From assembly GCA_963703015.1 (NCBI GenBank), contig OY969779.1, positions 868,001 to 932,000 on the forward strand: a stretch of 64,000 bases of DNA, written 5' to 3'. The notes beneath the pieces are model-generated. The model was not told the origin of the DNA. It searched no databases and saw only the letters and a list, made by a program, of their open reading frames with translations. Each line of letters begins with the position of its first letter. Positions within the stretch are counted from its first letter, which is position 1. Below are positions 17,246 through 26,713 of this stretch, one piece after another. Source of the stretch: Methanobacterium_B sp963703015. Lineage in GTDB: Archaea > Methanobacteriota > Methanobacteria > Methanobacteriales > Methanobacteriaceae. A program made the position numbers and the translations under genes.

Positions 17246-17392
17246 AATCCATAAAATTGAATTTAATGTTAAAGAAGTCCATGGATCATGAAGATATAGA
17301 TCCAACATATGAATAGGATTTCAAAATAAAAATTTAAGCAAATCTGTAATATTGCTGTTATAAATAAGTAATAAATAAACTACTGTGATAAA

Positions 17393-18532
17393 ATGAAGAT
17401 ACTTTTTATAGGCGCACGTTTATTCGACGATGTAGCACTTTATACCAAAAAAAATAGAATTCAAACCATTATAACCGAATCTAATTCTGAATCGCCAAAC
17501 CTGAAACTTTCAGACCAATTTTTTGAGGTTTCAAGGGGAATGGAAGAACCCATGAAAATTGCTATTCAGGAAGAAGTTGATGGAGTGGTTCCTTTGATAG
17601 GTGTTGATGGGCCCCTTGTTGATGTTGCAAAGATGAAAGAAGTGCTTGAAAAAGACCATGGCATCCCAGTAGCAAGTTCAGGAGTTAAAGCTGCTACAAT
17701 CTGTGCAGATAAAATTAAAACCAAACAATTCTTTGTTGATAACAACATTGAAACACCTGAATTTTTTAAACTCACAAAGGATAACTATAAGAATTTATTA
17801 ACAAATTTACTATCTAAATCCCCAGTTGTGCTGAAACAGGCCAGTGGTCAGGGTGGATCAGGCATCAAAATCGTTTCAAATTTTGATGATGTTGGGAACT
17901 ACTTCGATGACTTTGATGAAACATTGGCAGAAAAATTTATTGAAGGGTTTGAAATATCCATCGAAGTTTTAAGATGGAATGGAAAAACCATTCCAATGGT
18001 TCCAGTTTACAAGGGAAAAACTACATTAAATGGTTTACATCCCCTTAAAAAGGTTAAAAAAGCCCCTCTAGATATTGATGGTGTTGACAATAATTTGAAT
18101 AACGAAAAGATCCGGAAAATAGCCCTTAAAATTGCAGATACCCTGAATTTAGAGGGAACTGCAGACATTGACCTGATATTTGACATTGAAACTGGAAAAA
18201 ATTATGTTATTGAAATCAATGCAAGACCAAGCGGAACCCGTTACATAACTGGAGCTGCAACCAATGTTTATATCATGCAAGAACTCGTGAAGATGGTTTC
18301 TGGTGTATGGGATCCCTGTGAACTCAGGGATAGGATGAAAAATTATTCTTCCATCGAAGTGCCAGTTGGAAGTTACAGCTCTTCTAAGAACAACTACCAA
18401 TTCAGAGAATTTTCTGGTGAAAATTCATGGATAATCCATGGTCCAAAAAACCATGAACGCATTACAATCCGGGGCGATTCAATGGCCCATGCAGTTAAAA
18501 CTGCCGAGGATTTAAAAATCTTCTTGGAGTAA
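17393..18532 (+). CDS. ATP-grasp ligase of the pseudomurein cluster (CarB-like)
   Basis: A 379-residue ATP-grasp enzyme resembling one half of carbamoyl-phosphate synthase or D-Ala-D-Ala ligase. The N-terminal domain starts MKILFIGAR. The ATP-binding loop is KQASGQGGSGIKIV, and the Mg-binding end of the grasp is YVIEINARPSGT. Such enzymes form amide or peptide bonds through an acyl-phosphate. It lies about 110 bases upstream of the MraY-like gene and is read in the same direction, so a role in making a pseudomurein precursor is likely. The substrate is not known. Confidence 0.8.
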   Translation: MKILFIGARLFDDVALYTKKNRIQTIITESNSESPNLKLSDQFFEVSRGMEEPMKIAIQEEVDGVVPLIGVDGPLVDVAKMKEVLEKDHGIPVASSGVKAATICADKIKTKQFFVDNNIETPEFFKLTKDNYKNLLTNLLSKSPVVLKQASGQGGSGIKIVSNFDDVGNYFDDFDETLAEKFIEGFEISIEVLRWNGKTIPMVPVYKGKTTLNGLHPLKKVKKAPLDIDGVDNNLNNEKIRKIALKIADTLNLEGTADIDLIFDIETGKNYVIEINARPSGTRYITGAATNVYIMQELVKMVSGVWDPCELRDRMKNYSSIEVPVGSYSSSKNNYQFREFSGENSWIIHGPKNHERITIRGDSMAHAVKTAEDLKIFLE

Positions 18533-18641
18533 TATATACATAGATATATATCAATCTAAAATTTATTGAAATAACAGTAAAAATTATAACTTTATAAAGG
18601 AATCTAACCAAAATTATCAAAATAGAGTCATAGGTGGTATC

Positions 18642-19715
18642 TTGAACAATTTTAATCCGGAAATTTTCATATTCTTACTCGCATTCTTATCAACTGCAAT
18701 TTTCACGTATTTAGTTAAAAAATACTTGAAATATGCAGATGTGAAAGACAACCCAATAGTTACTGAACACAGACATAAAGCTGGTACACCCACAATGGGT
18801 GGAATTGCCATCTTAATGGGAGTTTTGTTAGTTGCATGTGTGTACTACACAAACTCACAGCTTATTTTAACTGTTTTAATAATGATGGTGGCTGGTATTG
18901 TTGGTTTAATGGATGATCTAATCGGGCTTAAAACCAAGGAAATTCAGAAAGTTGTGGTGAACAAAAGTTCTGAACCAGTTGAAATTGGAAGATTAACACT
19001 CAAAACCGGAGAAAATGCCAGGGTAACCACACCTAAAGCAAAAAAAGATCTTGAACAACTTCTTAAAACTGACAAAGTCGAGATCATTGGTGAAGCACCA
19101 ATAAAAAGTGAAATTAAAGAGAACGAAAAAATTGCATCCCAAATTTTGGTTTCAATCTTCTTAGTTGCTTCAGGAGCTGTTGGTGCATCTGTTCTTGGTT
19201 TCAATATTGGATTGTTCATCATACCTGTGGTGATCTGTGGAATAGTTGGATCAATCAACTCAGTAAATTTGATAGATGGTATGGATGGACTCGCAGCTGG
19301 AATACTTGGAATAGCATCAATTGCTTCGGCACTTTTCGCAGTTTCCAAGGGAAATCCAATGGGAGCATTACCATTTATTGCAATAGCAGGAGCATGTTTT
19401 GGTTTTCTGGTGTTCAACAAATATCCTGCATCAATATTCATGGGAGACACTGGTTCCTTTGCCCTTGGTGCCGGATATATTACCGCAGCATTTCTTGGAG
19501 ACGTCATATACTTCGCAATCATAGCATTGGCAGTCCCAATAATATCAGTTATTATAAGCCTTCTTCACAGGGCACATGTCATCAAACTGCCAGTCGAACC
19601 ACTCCACCATACACTCAATTACAAAGGACTATCCGAAACTAAGATCGTAGCATTTTACTGGGGAGCAACCATAATAATTTCAGCAGCAGCACTCTTCTTC
19701 TACAACGTGATCTAA
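18642..19715 (+). CDS. MraY-like phospho-sugar-peptide polyprenyl transferase
   Basis: Polytopic membrane enzyme expected to move a phospho-sugar (peptide) from a nucleotide onto undecaprenyl or archaeal polyprenyl phosphate, the first membrane step of pseudomurein synthesis. Family motifs are GTPTMGGIAI, LMDDLIGLKT, the catalytic NLIDGMDGLAAG and a His-rich EPLHHTLNYKG. At 357 residues it is close to MraY. A hydrophilic insert of about 60 residues follows the DDLIGLK motif (roughly residues 95-155). It starts at TTG 18642 after TAGGTGGTAT. Confidence 0.9.
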   Translation: MNNFNPEIFIFLLAFLSTAIFTYLVKKYLKYADVKDNPIVTEHRHKAGTPTMGGIAILMGVLLVACVYYTNSQLILTVLIMMVAGIVGLMDDLIGLKTKEIQKVVVNKSSEPVEIGRLTLKTGENARVTTPKAKKDLEQLLKTDKVEIIGEAPIKSEIKENEKIASQILVSIFLVASGAVGASVLGFNIGLFIIPVVICGIVGSINSVNLIDGMDGLAAGILGIASIASALFAVSKGNPMGALPFIAIAGACFGFLVFNKYPASIFMGDTGSFALGAGYITAAFLGDVIYFAIIALAVPIISVIISLLHRAHVIKLPVEPLHHTLNYKGLSETKIVAFYWGATIIISAAALFFYNVI

Positions 19716-19750
19716 AAAAAAAAACTAGATTATAACATCATGGGAATAAT

Positions 19751-21220
19751 ATGAAAGAATTAACAACTTCTTATCTGGCCAATAAAATCAATGGAAAATT
19801 AAAAGGGCCTGATGTGACTGTTCAGGGAACTTTCACCTTTTTAAACCATGCCAAACCTGGAGATGTGGTTATAAGGCATTGGGTCGATGAAAAGGGTGTG
19901 GAAATAGCAAGAAATAGGGGTGTTTCCTGTGTTGTTACTCAAAACCCCAATGGTAATGCAGTGAAATTGGCAGAAAAACTTGATTTTCCCATGATAATCA
20001 CCCCAAAAATTGAACTTGCCAATGCATTTGCACTGAGGTGGTCCATTGAAAAGTTTGCTCCAATAGCCATACGAGTCGTTGTAACAGGAACCAATGGAAA
20101 GTCAACAACAACCCACATGATACAAAACATACTTAATCATGCAGGTTATAACTGTTACACCAACACAGATTCCAAATCTGAATCTAACACTCTCATAGAC
20201 CCTGTTGTTTCTGATCAGATCTCACGTTTCAAATCAAAATCCAGAAAACCCATCGATGCAATGGTAATAGAAGTTTCAGAAGTCCAAGGATGGATGGATA
20301 AACTCATGAAGGATCATGCTTACCTCATGACAAATGCTGTTCAACCCGATGTCCTGGTTCTAACCAACATAAGCATGGACCATATTGGCCTGGTTAATTC
20401 CATAGAAGAAACCTATAACGAGGTATACGGAGCCCTGGCTTCAGTTGAAAAGTCATGTGAAAATAACTATGCTGTTTTAAATTATAATGACCCTTTATTA
20501 AGGAAAATGGCCGGAAAAATTGGGGCATGTCCAAGCATAATATCTCATGGTTCGGTTGAACCAAATTTTAAACCAGATTTAACTGTTAAATCCGATGGAA
20601 TACACCATGAAGATGAACTGTTTTTGAAGATTGAAGAACTTCCATTTAAAAGTGAGCACTTCCTCCAAAATACCATGGCAGCCATAGGTGCAGGTTTGGC
20701 ATTGAACATCGATGTCAGTGCCATAAAAGAGGGAGTGAAGTCCTACAGCCCACTAAACAGAAGATTTTCAATTCTTTACAACGAACCTTTAATAATAGAT
20801 GATTTCGCCCACAACCCCGATGGAATCATAGCAACCATTAAAAGCGCCTCAAAAATGTCTGAAAGCACCTTACATATTTTGTTTGCAGTCAGAGGATCTA
20901 GGGGGGAAATTATAAACCGTTTGAACGCTGAAGCACTTGCATCTTCCCTTGAAGACCTTAATTATTCTCTGGTTGTTACAAGCAGTTCTGAAGTTGTTGA
21001 TCATTTAAACACAGTTCATTCCTCTGAAATTGAAGTTGTGGAGGATGTTATGACGGAACATAACCTCAAACACACATTCAAAGAAGAACTTGAAGATGCC
21101 CTAAATTACACCTTAAACACAGCAAAAAAGGAAGATACCATTTTATTAATTGGTGCCCAGGGAATGGATCCTGCTAAGGACATTTTAAATCGGATCAAAG
21201 GACCAGAATCAGAATTATAA
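19751..21220 (+). CDS. Pseudomurein-type Mur ligase (MurE/F-like)
   Basis: ATP-dependent peptide ligase, 489 residues. An N-terminal MurE/F-like nucleotide-binding domain (around LNHAKPGDVVIRHW) is followed by the central ATPase domain with P-loop VTGTNGKST (111-119). The C-terminal domain contains the IDDFAHNPDGI motif. In bacteria such enzymes add amino acids to UDP-sugars. Here the enzyme is expected to build the pseudomurein peptide. It follows the MraY-like gene by 35 bases. Which amino acid it adds cannot be read from the sequence. Confidence 0.87.
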   Translation: MKELTTSYLANKINGKLKGPDVTVQGTFTFLNHAKPGDVVIRHWVDEKGVEIARNRGVSCVVTQNPNGNAVKLAEKLDFPMIITPKIELANAFALRWSIEKFAPIAIRVVVTGTNGKSTTTHMIQNILNHAGYNCYTNTDSKSESNTLIDPVVSDQISRFKSKSRKPIDAMVIEVSEVQGWMDKLMKDHAYLMTNAVQPDVLVLTNISMDHIGLVNSIEETYNEVYGALASVEKSCENNYAVLNYNDPLLRKMAGKIGACPSIISHGSVEPNFKPDLTVKSDGIHHEDELFLKIEELPFKSEHFLQNTMAAIGAGLALNIDVSAIKEGVKSYSPLNRRFSILYNEPLIIDDFAHNPDGIIATIKSASKMSESTLHILFAVRGSRGEIINRLNAEALASSLEDLNYSLVVTSSSEVVDHLNTVHSSEIEVVEDVMTEHNLKHTFKEELEDALNYTLNTAKKEDTILLIGAQGMDPAKDILNRIKGPESEL

Positions 21221-21422
21221 ATTTCAATCCACTATTTTTTTTAATTTCCTAAACTCTGTATATTTTCAACCTATGGATCAAATATATTTTAGTTGCAATA
21301 CCATTAGAATGAGAAATTGATAAGTACTACTTGGGAATAATACTTAGTAGATTAAGATTTAAATCTGATTAAAAGAAATAATATGGATTAGAGTGTTAAA
21401 AAGATTCTTGTGAGAAATTGTT

Positions 21423-22835
21423 ATGAAGTGTTTAGTAATTGGTGCAGGTAATGCTGGAAGGCCCGTGGCTAGGATATTGAATTATGTTGGGAACAGCGTC
21501 CTGATGACAGACAGAAAAAAAATGAATGAATTCCCTCAAAAAGTGCAGGAAACCCTAAGAATAATGGAAAATGAGGGTGTGGAATTAGCGTTGGATTTGG
21601 ATGATTTTAAAAGTTTAGAATCTGAGGAAATTGGATATGCATATGTGACCCCAACTATGCCTCTAAATGCACCCATATGGAAGTTTTTAGAGGATAACAA
21701 TATTGAGGTACTGAACAATGAATATATCTCAGATATCATCAATGAACTGCTTGATCTTGATACAGTTGGAATAACAGGAACACTTGGAAAAACAAGCACA
21801 ACCCACATAGTGGCAGAAATTTTCAGAGCCGCTGGTTACAATGTTTGGTCATGTTCTTCGAGAATGGGAAACCTATTGAGTGAAGTGATTGTTGATGGAA
21901 TAGTTAATGGACTTCATAAAAGCAACGATGTTGCAGTGCTTGAACTGCCCCATGGAACATCCAGGTTGATGTCCAAGGTGGAGCTCAAGGTAGGAATCAT
22001 CACCAACATTTTTCCAGATCATCTTGATGAGTTTGATTATTCCATGGAGAAATATGTTGAACGTAAATTATTCATCACCCAATCCAGTGAAATTCTTGTT
22101 TCAGGTATTCAATGCAAAGAAAACATTGAATCATTAAGGGATGATGTCATTTACTACTGTCAGGAACATGAACAATGTAAGGTTCATGGAAATTTGGAAA
22201 ATGGCTTGCTCAATATAAATTACAACATTCCAGAATTGGGATTGGAAGGTAATTTCAACACACCATTCAAACTCATGGGTTACTACTTCGATAATTCCCT
22301 TGGAGCTGCAGCAGCAGCACTTGCATATGGAATCGATGAAAAATCCATAAAAAAAGGTTTATCTAATTTTAAAGGTATTGCCGGACATATGGAATATATT
22401 GGAAATTATAATGGTAGAGAAGTTCATTTTGATGCTGCTTTTGTACCTGCAGGACTTATAAATACCCTTGAAAGTTTTAATAGTCAAAATTTAATTGTTG
22501 TGGTAGATAACCCCGACAGCACCAATCCTCGTGACAAGGTTAAAGTTGGTGAAGTCATTGGAAATTATGCCAAGGTAATAATTTGCAGTGGTTACAACGA
22601 AACAACGAAAAAGTTTGATGTGAAAGCAGCAAACGATGTTATTAAGGGCGCTCAAAAATCATCTGCCAACAAGTTAGCTACCGAAGACATGTTCATTGCA
22701 GGAGAACTAGCAATTAAACATTCATCTCCAGGTGATATCATAGTCCATGTTGGGCCTGGGGCCATCACAAACTACGATGATCTTAAATTTAAGATGATGT
22801 CCGGCATTAAAGAAGGGTGTAAAAAATATGACTAA
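21423..22835 (+). CDS. Mur ligase family protein (MurC/D-like)
   Basis: A 470-residue Mur ligase homologue with an N-terminal Rossmann domain (CLVIGAGNAGRPVARIL). Its P-loop ITGTLGKTST (117-126) has Leu where most Mur ligases have Asn. The C-terminal domain ends in HVGPGAITNYDDL. The product is likely another peptide-bond ligase of the pseudomurein pathway. A gap of 202 bases separates it from the upstream ligase, and it overlaps the next Mur ligase by 8 bases, so those two are one translational unit. Confidence 0.84.
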   Translation: MKCLVIGAGNAGRPVARILNYVGNSVLMTDRKKMNEFPQKVQETLRIMENEGVELALDLDDFKSLESEEIGYAYVTPTMPLNAPIWKFLEDNNIEVLNNEYISDIINELLDLDTVGITGTLGKTSTTHIVAEIFRAAGYNVWSCSSRMGNLLSEVIVDGIVNGLHKSNDVAVLELPHGTSRLMSKVELKVGIITNIFPDHLDEFDYSMEKYVERKLFITQSSEILVSGIQCKENIESLRDDVIYYCQEHEQCKVHGNLENGLLNINYNIPELGLEGNFNTPFKLMGYYFDNSLGAAAAALAYGIDEKSIKKGLSNFKGIAGHMEYIGNYNGREVHFDAAFVPAGLINTLESFNSQNLIVVVDNPDSTNPRDKVKVGEVIGNYAKVIICSGYNETTKKFDVKAANDVIKGAQKSSANKLATEDMFIAGELAIKHSSPGDIIVHVGPGAITNYDDLKFKMMSGIKEGCKKYD

Positions 22836-24354
22836 CTCTAAAGACTGTCAGGACCCTGTTTACGGAGTGGTGGGAATCTGCGGAGTTGTTGGAAACCTTA
22901 TTTCCAGGATGTTGATGGACAAAAAATTCAGGGTCATGGGTACAGACATGAGTCCAGCCACAGCATGCGCATTTTTATACACTCTCAAGGACTACGATTT
23001 TCCCAAATTTCTAGAAGATCATCCAGAATCATTTTTTAGTGGTTCAGACATCATAATACCGCCACCTAGCCTAAGTGAAGATGCTGAGTTATTCAATAAA
23101 ATTTTAGAACATGGTAATGATGTGCTGACTGTGGATGATTGTTTAAACCAGTTTAAACCAGATAAACCAGTTCTATGTGTCACTGGAACCAACGGGAAAA
23201 CAACCACCACAACTCTGCTTAAACACATATGCCGAAGCATGAACCTTGAACCAACAGAGCATGGTTTCACCAAACTTCAAGGTAACATAGACTACATTCC
23301 TCCACTGCAGGCCAGGTTGAAGGGGGATGTTGCTGTTCTTGAAACAGGAACATTTGGAAATACAGGTGACTTGGAAATTATGATGAAACGCTGCGAACCT
23401 GAGTGTGGTGTTGTAACAAATATCAACCCAGACCATCTAGATGAAACCCATGAATTTAAGGACTACGCAATGATCAAAGGAGAATTTGTGGACTACTTCA
23501 AAGATAAGAAACTCATCATCAATTCAGATGATCCAACATTGCTGGGTTTGATCAACAATCCAGATTCCGTGATAAAGTTTGGAGTAGATACAACTACAGA
23601 AGATGTTGGTTACAAGGAATGCTGGTGTGGTAATGAGATTGAGATCAACGAAACAATAACAGGATCAGGTTACTACCAATGTGCCTGTGGACTCAAACGT
23701 CCGGACCCAGATTACCTTGCATTTGAAATTGAAGAATCTGAGGGAAGATTCAAACTCAAAACACCAGATTCTGTGTTTGAAGTGAAAATGAAGCTAATTG
23801 GACTCCACAATGTTTACAATGTCACCGGTGCAATGGTTGCTGCAAAGGAATATTTCAACCTTCCCATGGACAAAATTATCCAGGCAGTTGAAACCTTCGA
23901 AGGGGTTTCTGGAAGAATTGAACATCTGTTCACCCATGAAGAAATGGAAGTTATCCTGGATTATGGGCACAATCCCGCAGGAATTGAAACGGTTTTAAGA
24001 GAACTTAAAAAGGTTTATGAAACCATAACAGTAGTTTTAACAGTTTCCTCTGAATCTGGTGAACAGGGAGACGTGGAAATATTTGACAAAGTGTTAAAAT
24101 TTGGAGATTTCATAGTTCCAGCATCCCATGCCTCGAGGATGGTTGCAGAAACCAAGATTGAAGATATTGAATCTGGAAAAATTGTATTGACAAGTGAATC
24201 CGTGGTAAAATTCGATAAAACTGGAACCCTTGGTGCAAGTTCAGACCAAGTATTAGATGGGATTAAAACGGGTTTAAAATGTAAATCTTCGGCTTTAATA
24301 TGTCTTGGAGAAGCTGCATTCAAGTATAAAAAATCAATTTTGGATTTGAAATAG
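22828..24354 (+). CDS. Mur ligase family protein with a CxC/CxC metal-like insert
   Basis: A 508-residue ligase. It has an N-terminal MurC/D-like Rossmann domain (GVVGICGVVGN), P-loop TGTNGKTTTT (119-128), the VLETGTFGNTGDLE segment, NINPDHLDETH, and LDYGHNPAGIE in the C-terminal domain. Unusually, the central part carries two CxC pairs, C265/C267 and C285/C287, forming a small zinc-ribbon-like insert. RBS AAGGGTG precedes the ATG inside the upstream gene. It is expected to act in pseudomurein peptide assembly. Confidence 0.85.
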   Translation: MTNSKDCQDPVYGVVGICGVVGNLISRMLMDKKFRVMGTDMSPATACAFLYTLKDYDFPKFLEDHPESFFSGSDIIIPPPSLSEDAELFNKILEHGNDVLTVDDCLNQFKPDKPVLCVTGTNGKTTTTTLLKHICRSMNLEPTEHGFTKLQGNIDYIPPLQARLKGDVAVLETGTFGNTGDLEIMMKRCEPECGVVTNINPDHLDETHEFKDYAMIKGEFVDYFKDKKLIINSDDPTLLGLINNPDSVIKFGVDTTTEDVGYKECWCGNEIEINETITGSGYYQCACGLKRPDPDYLAFEIEESEGRFKLKTPDSVFEVKMKLIGLHNVYNVTGAMVAAKEYFNLPMDKIIQAVETFEGVSGRIEHLFTHEEMEVILDYGHNPAGIETVLRELKKVYETITVVLTVSSESGEQGDVEIFDKVLKFGDFIVPASHASRMVAETKIEDIESGKIVLTSESVVKFDKTGTLGASSDQVLDGIKTGLKCKSSALICLGEAAFKYKKSILDLK

Positions 24355-24488
24355 TTTACACTGAAAAAAATTATTAGATTATGGCATAGTTTTAAATCTT
24401 TTAAAAATAATCTAATTAGATCAGATAAGATCATAAAACATATTAAATATTATAAGTTCATATTTCAATGCACTGAAGGTGAATTAGA

Positions 24489-24929
24489 ATGTTCATAAAA
24501 ATTAGGAGAGATACCTTAATAATTTTATTACTGGCATTCCTGCTTATATTTTCAGGGAGGATGATGACCTACATGTCATATGCCTCATCAACCACCGTTG
24601 ATCAGGGAATTCCAATTTCTGGTGTGATTGTTAAGGGTAACGATATAGTGCCATTAGACTCTATTAAAAATAGTTTGGCAAATGTTGGATTTAGATCAGG
24701 CAGTTATATTCAGGGCGATACTTTAGTCACGTCAAAGCGGCAAGTTCCCTTGAATGAAGCCATAGATAATGCTAAACAAGCTGCTATGCAAACAACGATA
24801 CCCGGAACGCAGATCACGCCAATTGTTGCAGCCGATGTACAAGTGGATAATTCAACAGGAATTGTTACAGTGAACGTGATTGAAGACTTCTCAAACATAT
24901 ACATAAAAGGGCTGAATGGAACATATTAA
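24489..24929 (+). CDS. Membrane-anchored protein with POTRA-like segment
   Basis: A 146-residue protein with an N-terminal hydrophobic segment (about residues 8-24) that acts as signal or anchor, so the rest is probably outside the cell. Residues 39-70 (ISGVIVKGNDIVPLDSIKNS...) resemble the strand-GN-helix pattern of a POTRA or SpoIID-like small domain. The rest is not recognised. RBS AAGGTGA lies before the ATG. It follows the last Mur ligase by 134 bases and is directly coupled to the next surface protein, which suggests a cell-wall function. Confidence 0.65.
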   Translation: MFIKIRRDTLIILLLAFLLIFSGRMMTYMSYASSTTVDQGIPISGVIVKGNDIVPLDSIKNSLANVGFRSGSYIQGDTLVTSKRQVPLNEAIDNAKQAAMQTTIPGTQITPIVAADVQVDNSTGIVTVNVIEDFSNIYIKGLNGTY

Positions 24930-24942
24930 GGGGCTGAAATTC

Positions 24943-26202
24943 ATGAAGAGATCAAATTTAGTCGGAATTTTACTGTTCCTAATGACGGTTGGTATGTTGG
25001 TTCACACCTCTGCTGCCACAATGAACGTGGTTGTTATAACAGACCCTACAGGACAGGATCCAAACGGTGCTGCAGCAGGAAGTCAATCCTGGGCAGAAAA
25101 CATGTTCCAGTCCACATTCATCCTTTCAAAGGAAAAACATTTCTGTGTCCTCTCTGGTGGTGAGGGTAACGAAACCCCAAGGCTGGGTGCTATTGTATCG
25201 GCCGTGAATAACCTTGAAAATGGAGGAACAGCATCTTCTGCAGCAACTCTTGCAAATGGATTTTCAGGTATTAGGATAATGACTGGAGGACCTACTATAG
25301 GTGCTGCTGTCGGAGGATACTTCTTAGCATACGTTGTAGTTGTTTCAGATAATGGTACGATCACCATAACCCCCTATAGTGGAGGTTTAGCAGTTTTACC
25401 GCCCGGGACCAAAGGAGCCATAATTCACCTGAGAAACACTCCAGGTAACCCCCAGTACGGTACTGCAGATGCTGTGCGTTTACAAACAGCTGAAATGATG
25501 GGCCAAATGATACGGGATGGTTATCCTGCCACTGATGTGGTTGCAGCTGCATTTAAAAATGTGGCAATAAATGCCGGTGAAAAACATGGGGGAGGTGCTT
25601 TAAACCTTGTTTCTGGTATCACAACTGGAGACATGTTCACACCTACCGAATTAAACACCACTGGTTTTTCAATGGACCAACCCTACAGTAAAACTAGTGA
25701 TAATGGTTGGAGTGTGGCATATCCTGAGGCTGCGAATTATCAGGTTAGTCCAATTGACGGATCAAATCTTACAACAGTCTATGCATATCAAGCACTGCAA
25801 AATGCCATCACAGTGAATTCAAACACTACATCAGTAGCTGTTTACGGTACAGATGCACCAGGAGTTGCTTCAACAACCCAGGAAATAGTTCAGGCATCTG
25901 TTTCAAAACATGGTTTTAGCGGAACACAGATTGCAAAGGATATTAACAACGCAATTTCCAATGGATTGCTTGTAGGGGTCAACGATGTTGAAGCCAGTGA
26001 TATCAATGTGAATCAAAATCAAAAAGCTGTTGGTGTGTATTTCAAAGCACTGCCAGATGACAGATCATCCCCACCATGGAACCTACCAATAAGCGCATCA
26101 ATACTGAACCTGTTGGGAAACATGCAAACTGCCATAGGAATAATTTTGGTGATACTTGTGTTGTTTAGAAGCACGTTGATATCATCCTTCCTAAAGAAGT
26201 AG
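24943..26202 (+). CDS. Surface protein anchored at both ends, pseudomurein-cluster associated
   Basis: A 419-residue protein with an N-terminal signal-type segment (LVGILLFLMTVGMLVHTSAA), a large external domain rich in Gly, Ala, Thr and Asn, and a C-terminal membrane helix followed by basic residues (SSFLKK). The external part opens with VVITDPTGQDPNGAAAG and contains a GEKHGGGALNL motif. The family is not recognised. ATG 24943 has AAGGGG nine bases upstream. An in-frame ATG at 24916 would overlap the previous gene. It is the last gene of the cluster, so a wall-assembly or wall-linked role is inferred. Confidence 0.7.
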   Translation: MKRSNLVGILLFLMTVGMLVHTSAATMNVVVITDPTGQDPNGAAAGSQSWAENMFQSTFILSKEKHFCVLSGGEGNETPRLGAIVSAVNNLENGGTASSAATLANGFSGIRIMTGGPTIGAAVGGYFLAYVVVVSDNGTITITPYSGGLAVLPPGTKGAIIHLRNTPGNPQYGTADAVRLQTAEMMGQMIRDGYPATDVVAAAFKNVAINAGEKHGGGALNLVSGITTGDMFTPTELNTTGFSMDQPYSKTSDNGWSVAYPEAANYQVSPIDGSNLTTVYAYQALQNAITVNSNTTSVAVYGTDAPGVASTTQEIVQASVSKHGFSGTQIAKDINNAISNGLLVGVNDVEASDINVNQNQKAVGVYFKALPDDRSSPPWNLPISASILNLLGNMQTAIGIILVILVLFRSTLISSFLKK

Positions 26203-26283
26203 TATCAAAAAAAGCGGAATAAATGATGAATTTATTCCATTTAAATTATTTTTTATTAAAAGATTTTTATAGGAGAAATTTTT

Positions 26284-26664
26284 ATGGCATTAATTTTAAT
26301 AAGAGCAGAAGACCAAAGTAAACTTTTAAACACCCTAGCAGATATCGAGAGACATGCTGGCCTGAAAATTAGTGGTAAACCCAGGATCATGGATTCTAAA
26401 AAGGCAGATAACATAGCAACTAAAATTTTGAAACAGAAGATACGATCCAGATCAGTAATAGCAGTTCTTGTGAAGGTGATTGACGACACAACCAAGAGCA
26501 TAGTTCACATAAGAAAAATACATCCACCAGCACATGTAGTGGTCATAAGCGAAGAATATGCAGAATTTAAAGAATTAGAAGCTAATTTCAATATGCTAAG
26601 TCCACTGAAAGGATATTATTCCCATAAGAGTGATAAATCTTCTGATTCTAAAAAAGAAGATTGA
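26284..26664 (+). CDS. DUF356 family protein
   Basis: A 126-residue cytoplasmic protein starting MALILIRAEDQSKLLNTLAD, typical of the methanogen family DUF356. The first 90 residues look like a compact alpha/beta domain and are followed by a charged Ser/Lys-rich tail. RBS AGGAGA precedes the ATG. It lies downstream of the surface protein and convergent with the MBF1 gene. Its function is unknown to me. Confidence 0.75.
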   Translation: MALILIRAEDQSKLLNTLADIERHAGLKISGKPRIMDSKKADNIATKILKQKIRSRSVIAVLVKVIDDTTKSIVHIRKIHPPAHVVVISEEYAEFKELEANFNMLSPLKGYYSHKSDKSSDSKKED

Positions 26665-26713
26665 AGTTATTAATTCTACTAAAAAAAAATATTTAAGAAA
26701 AAAATAGGGTAAG

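Noticed and set aside
18944..19522. Antisense 192-residue open frame opposite the MraY-like gene
   Set aside because: It mirrors codon structure of a clear membrane protein gene, has Pro/Ile-rich composition, no ribosome binding site and no recognisable domain.
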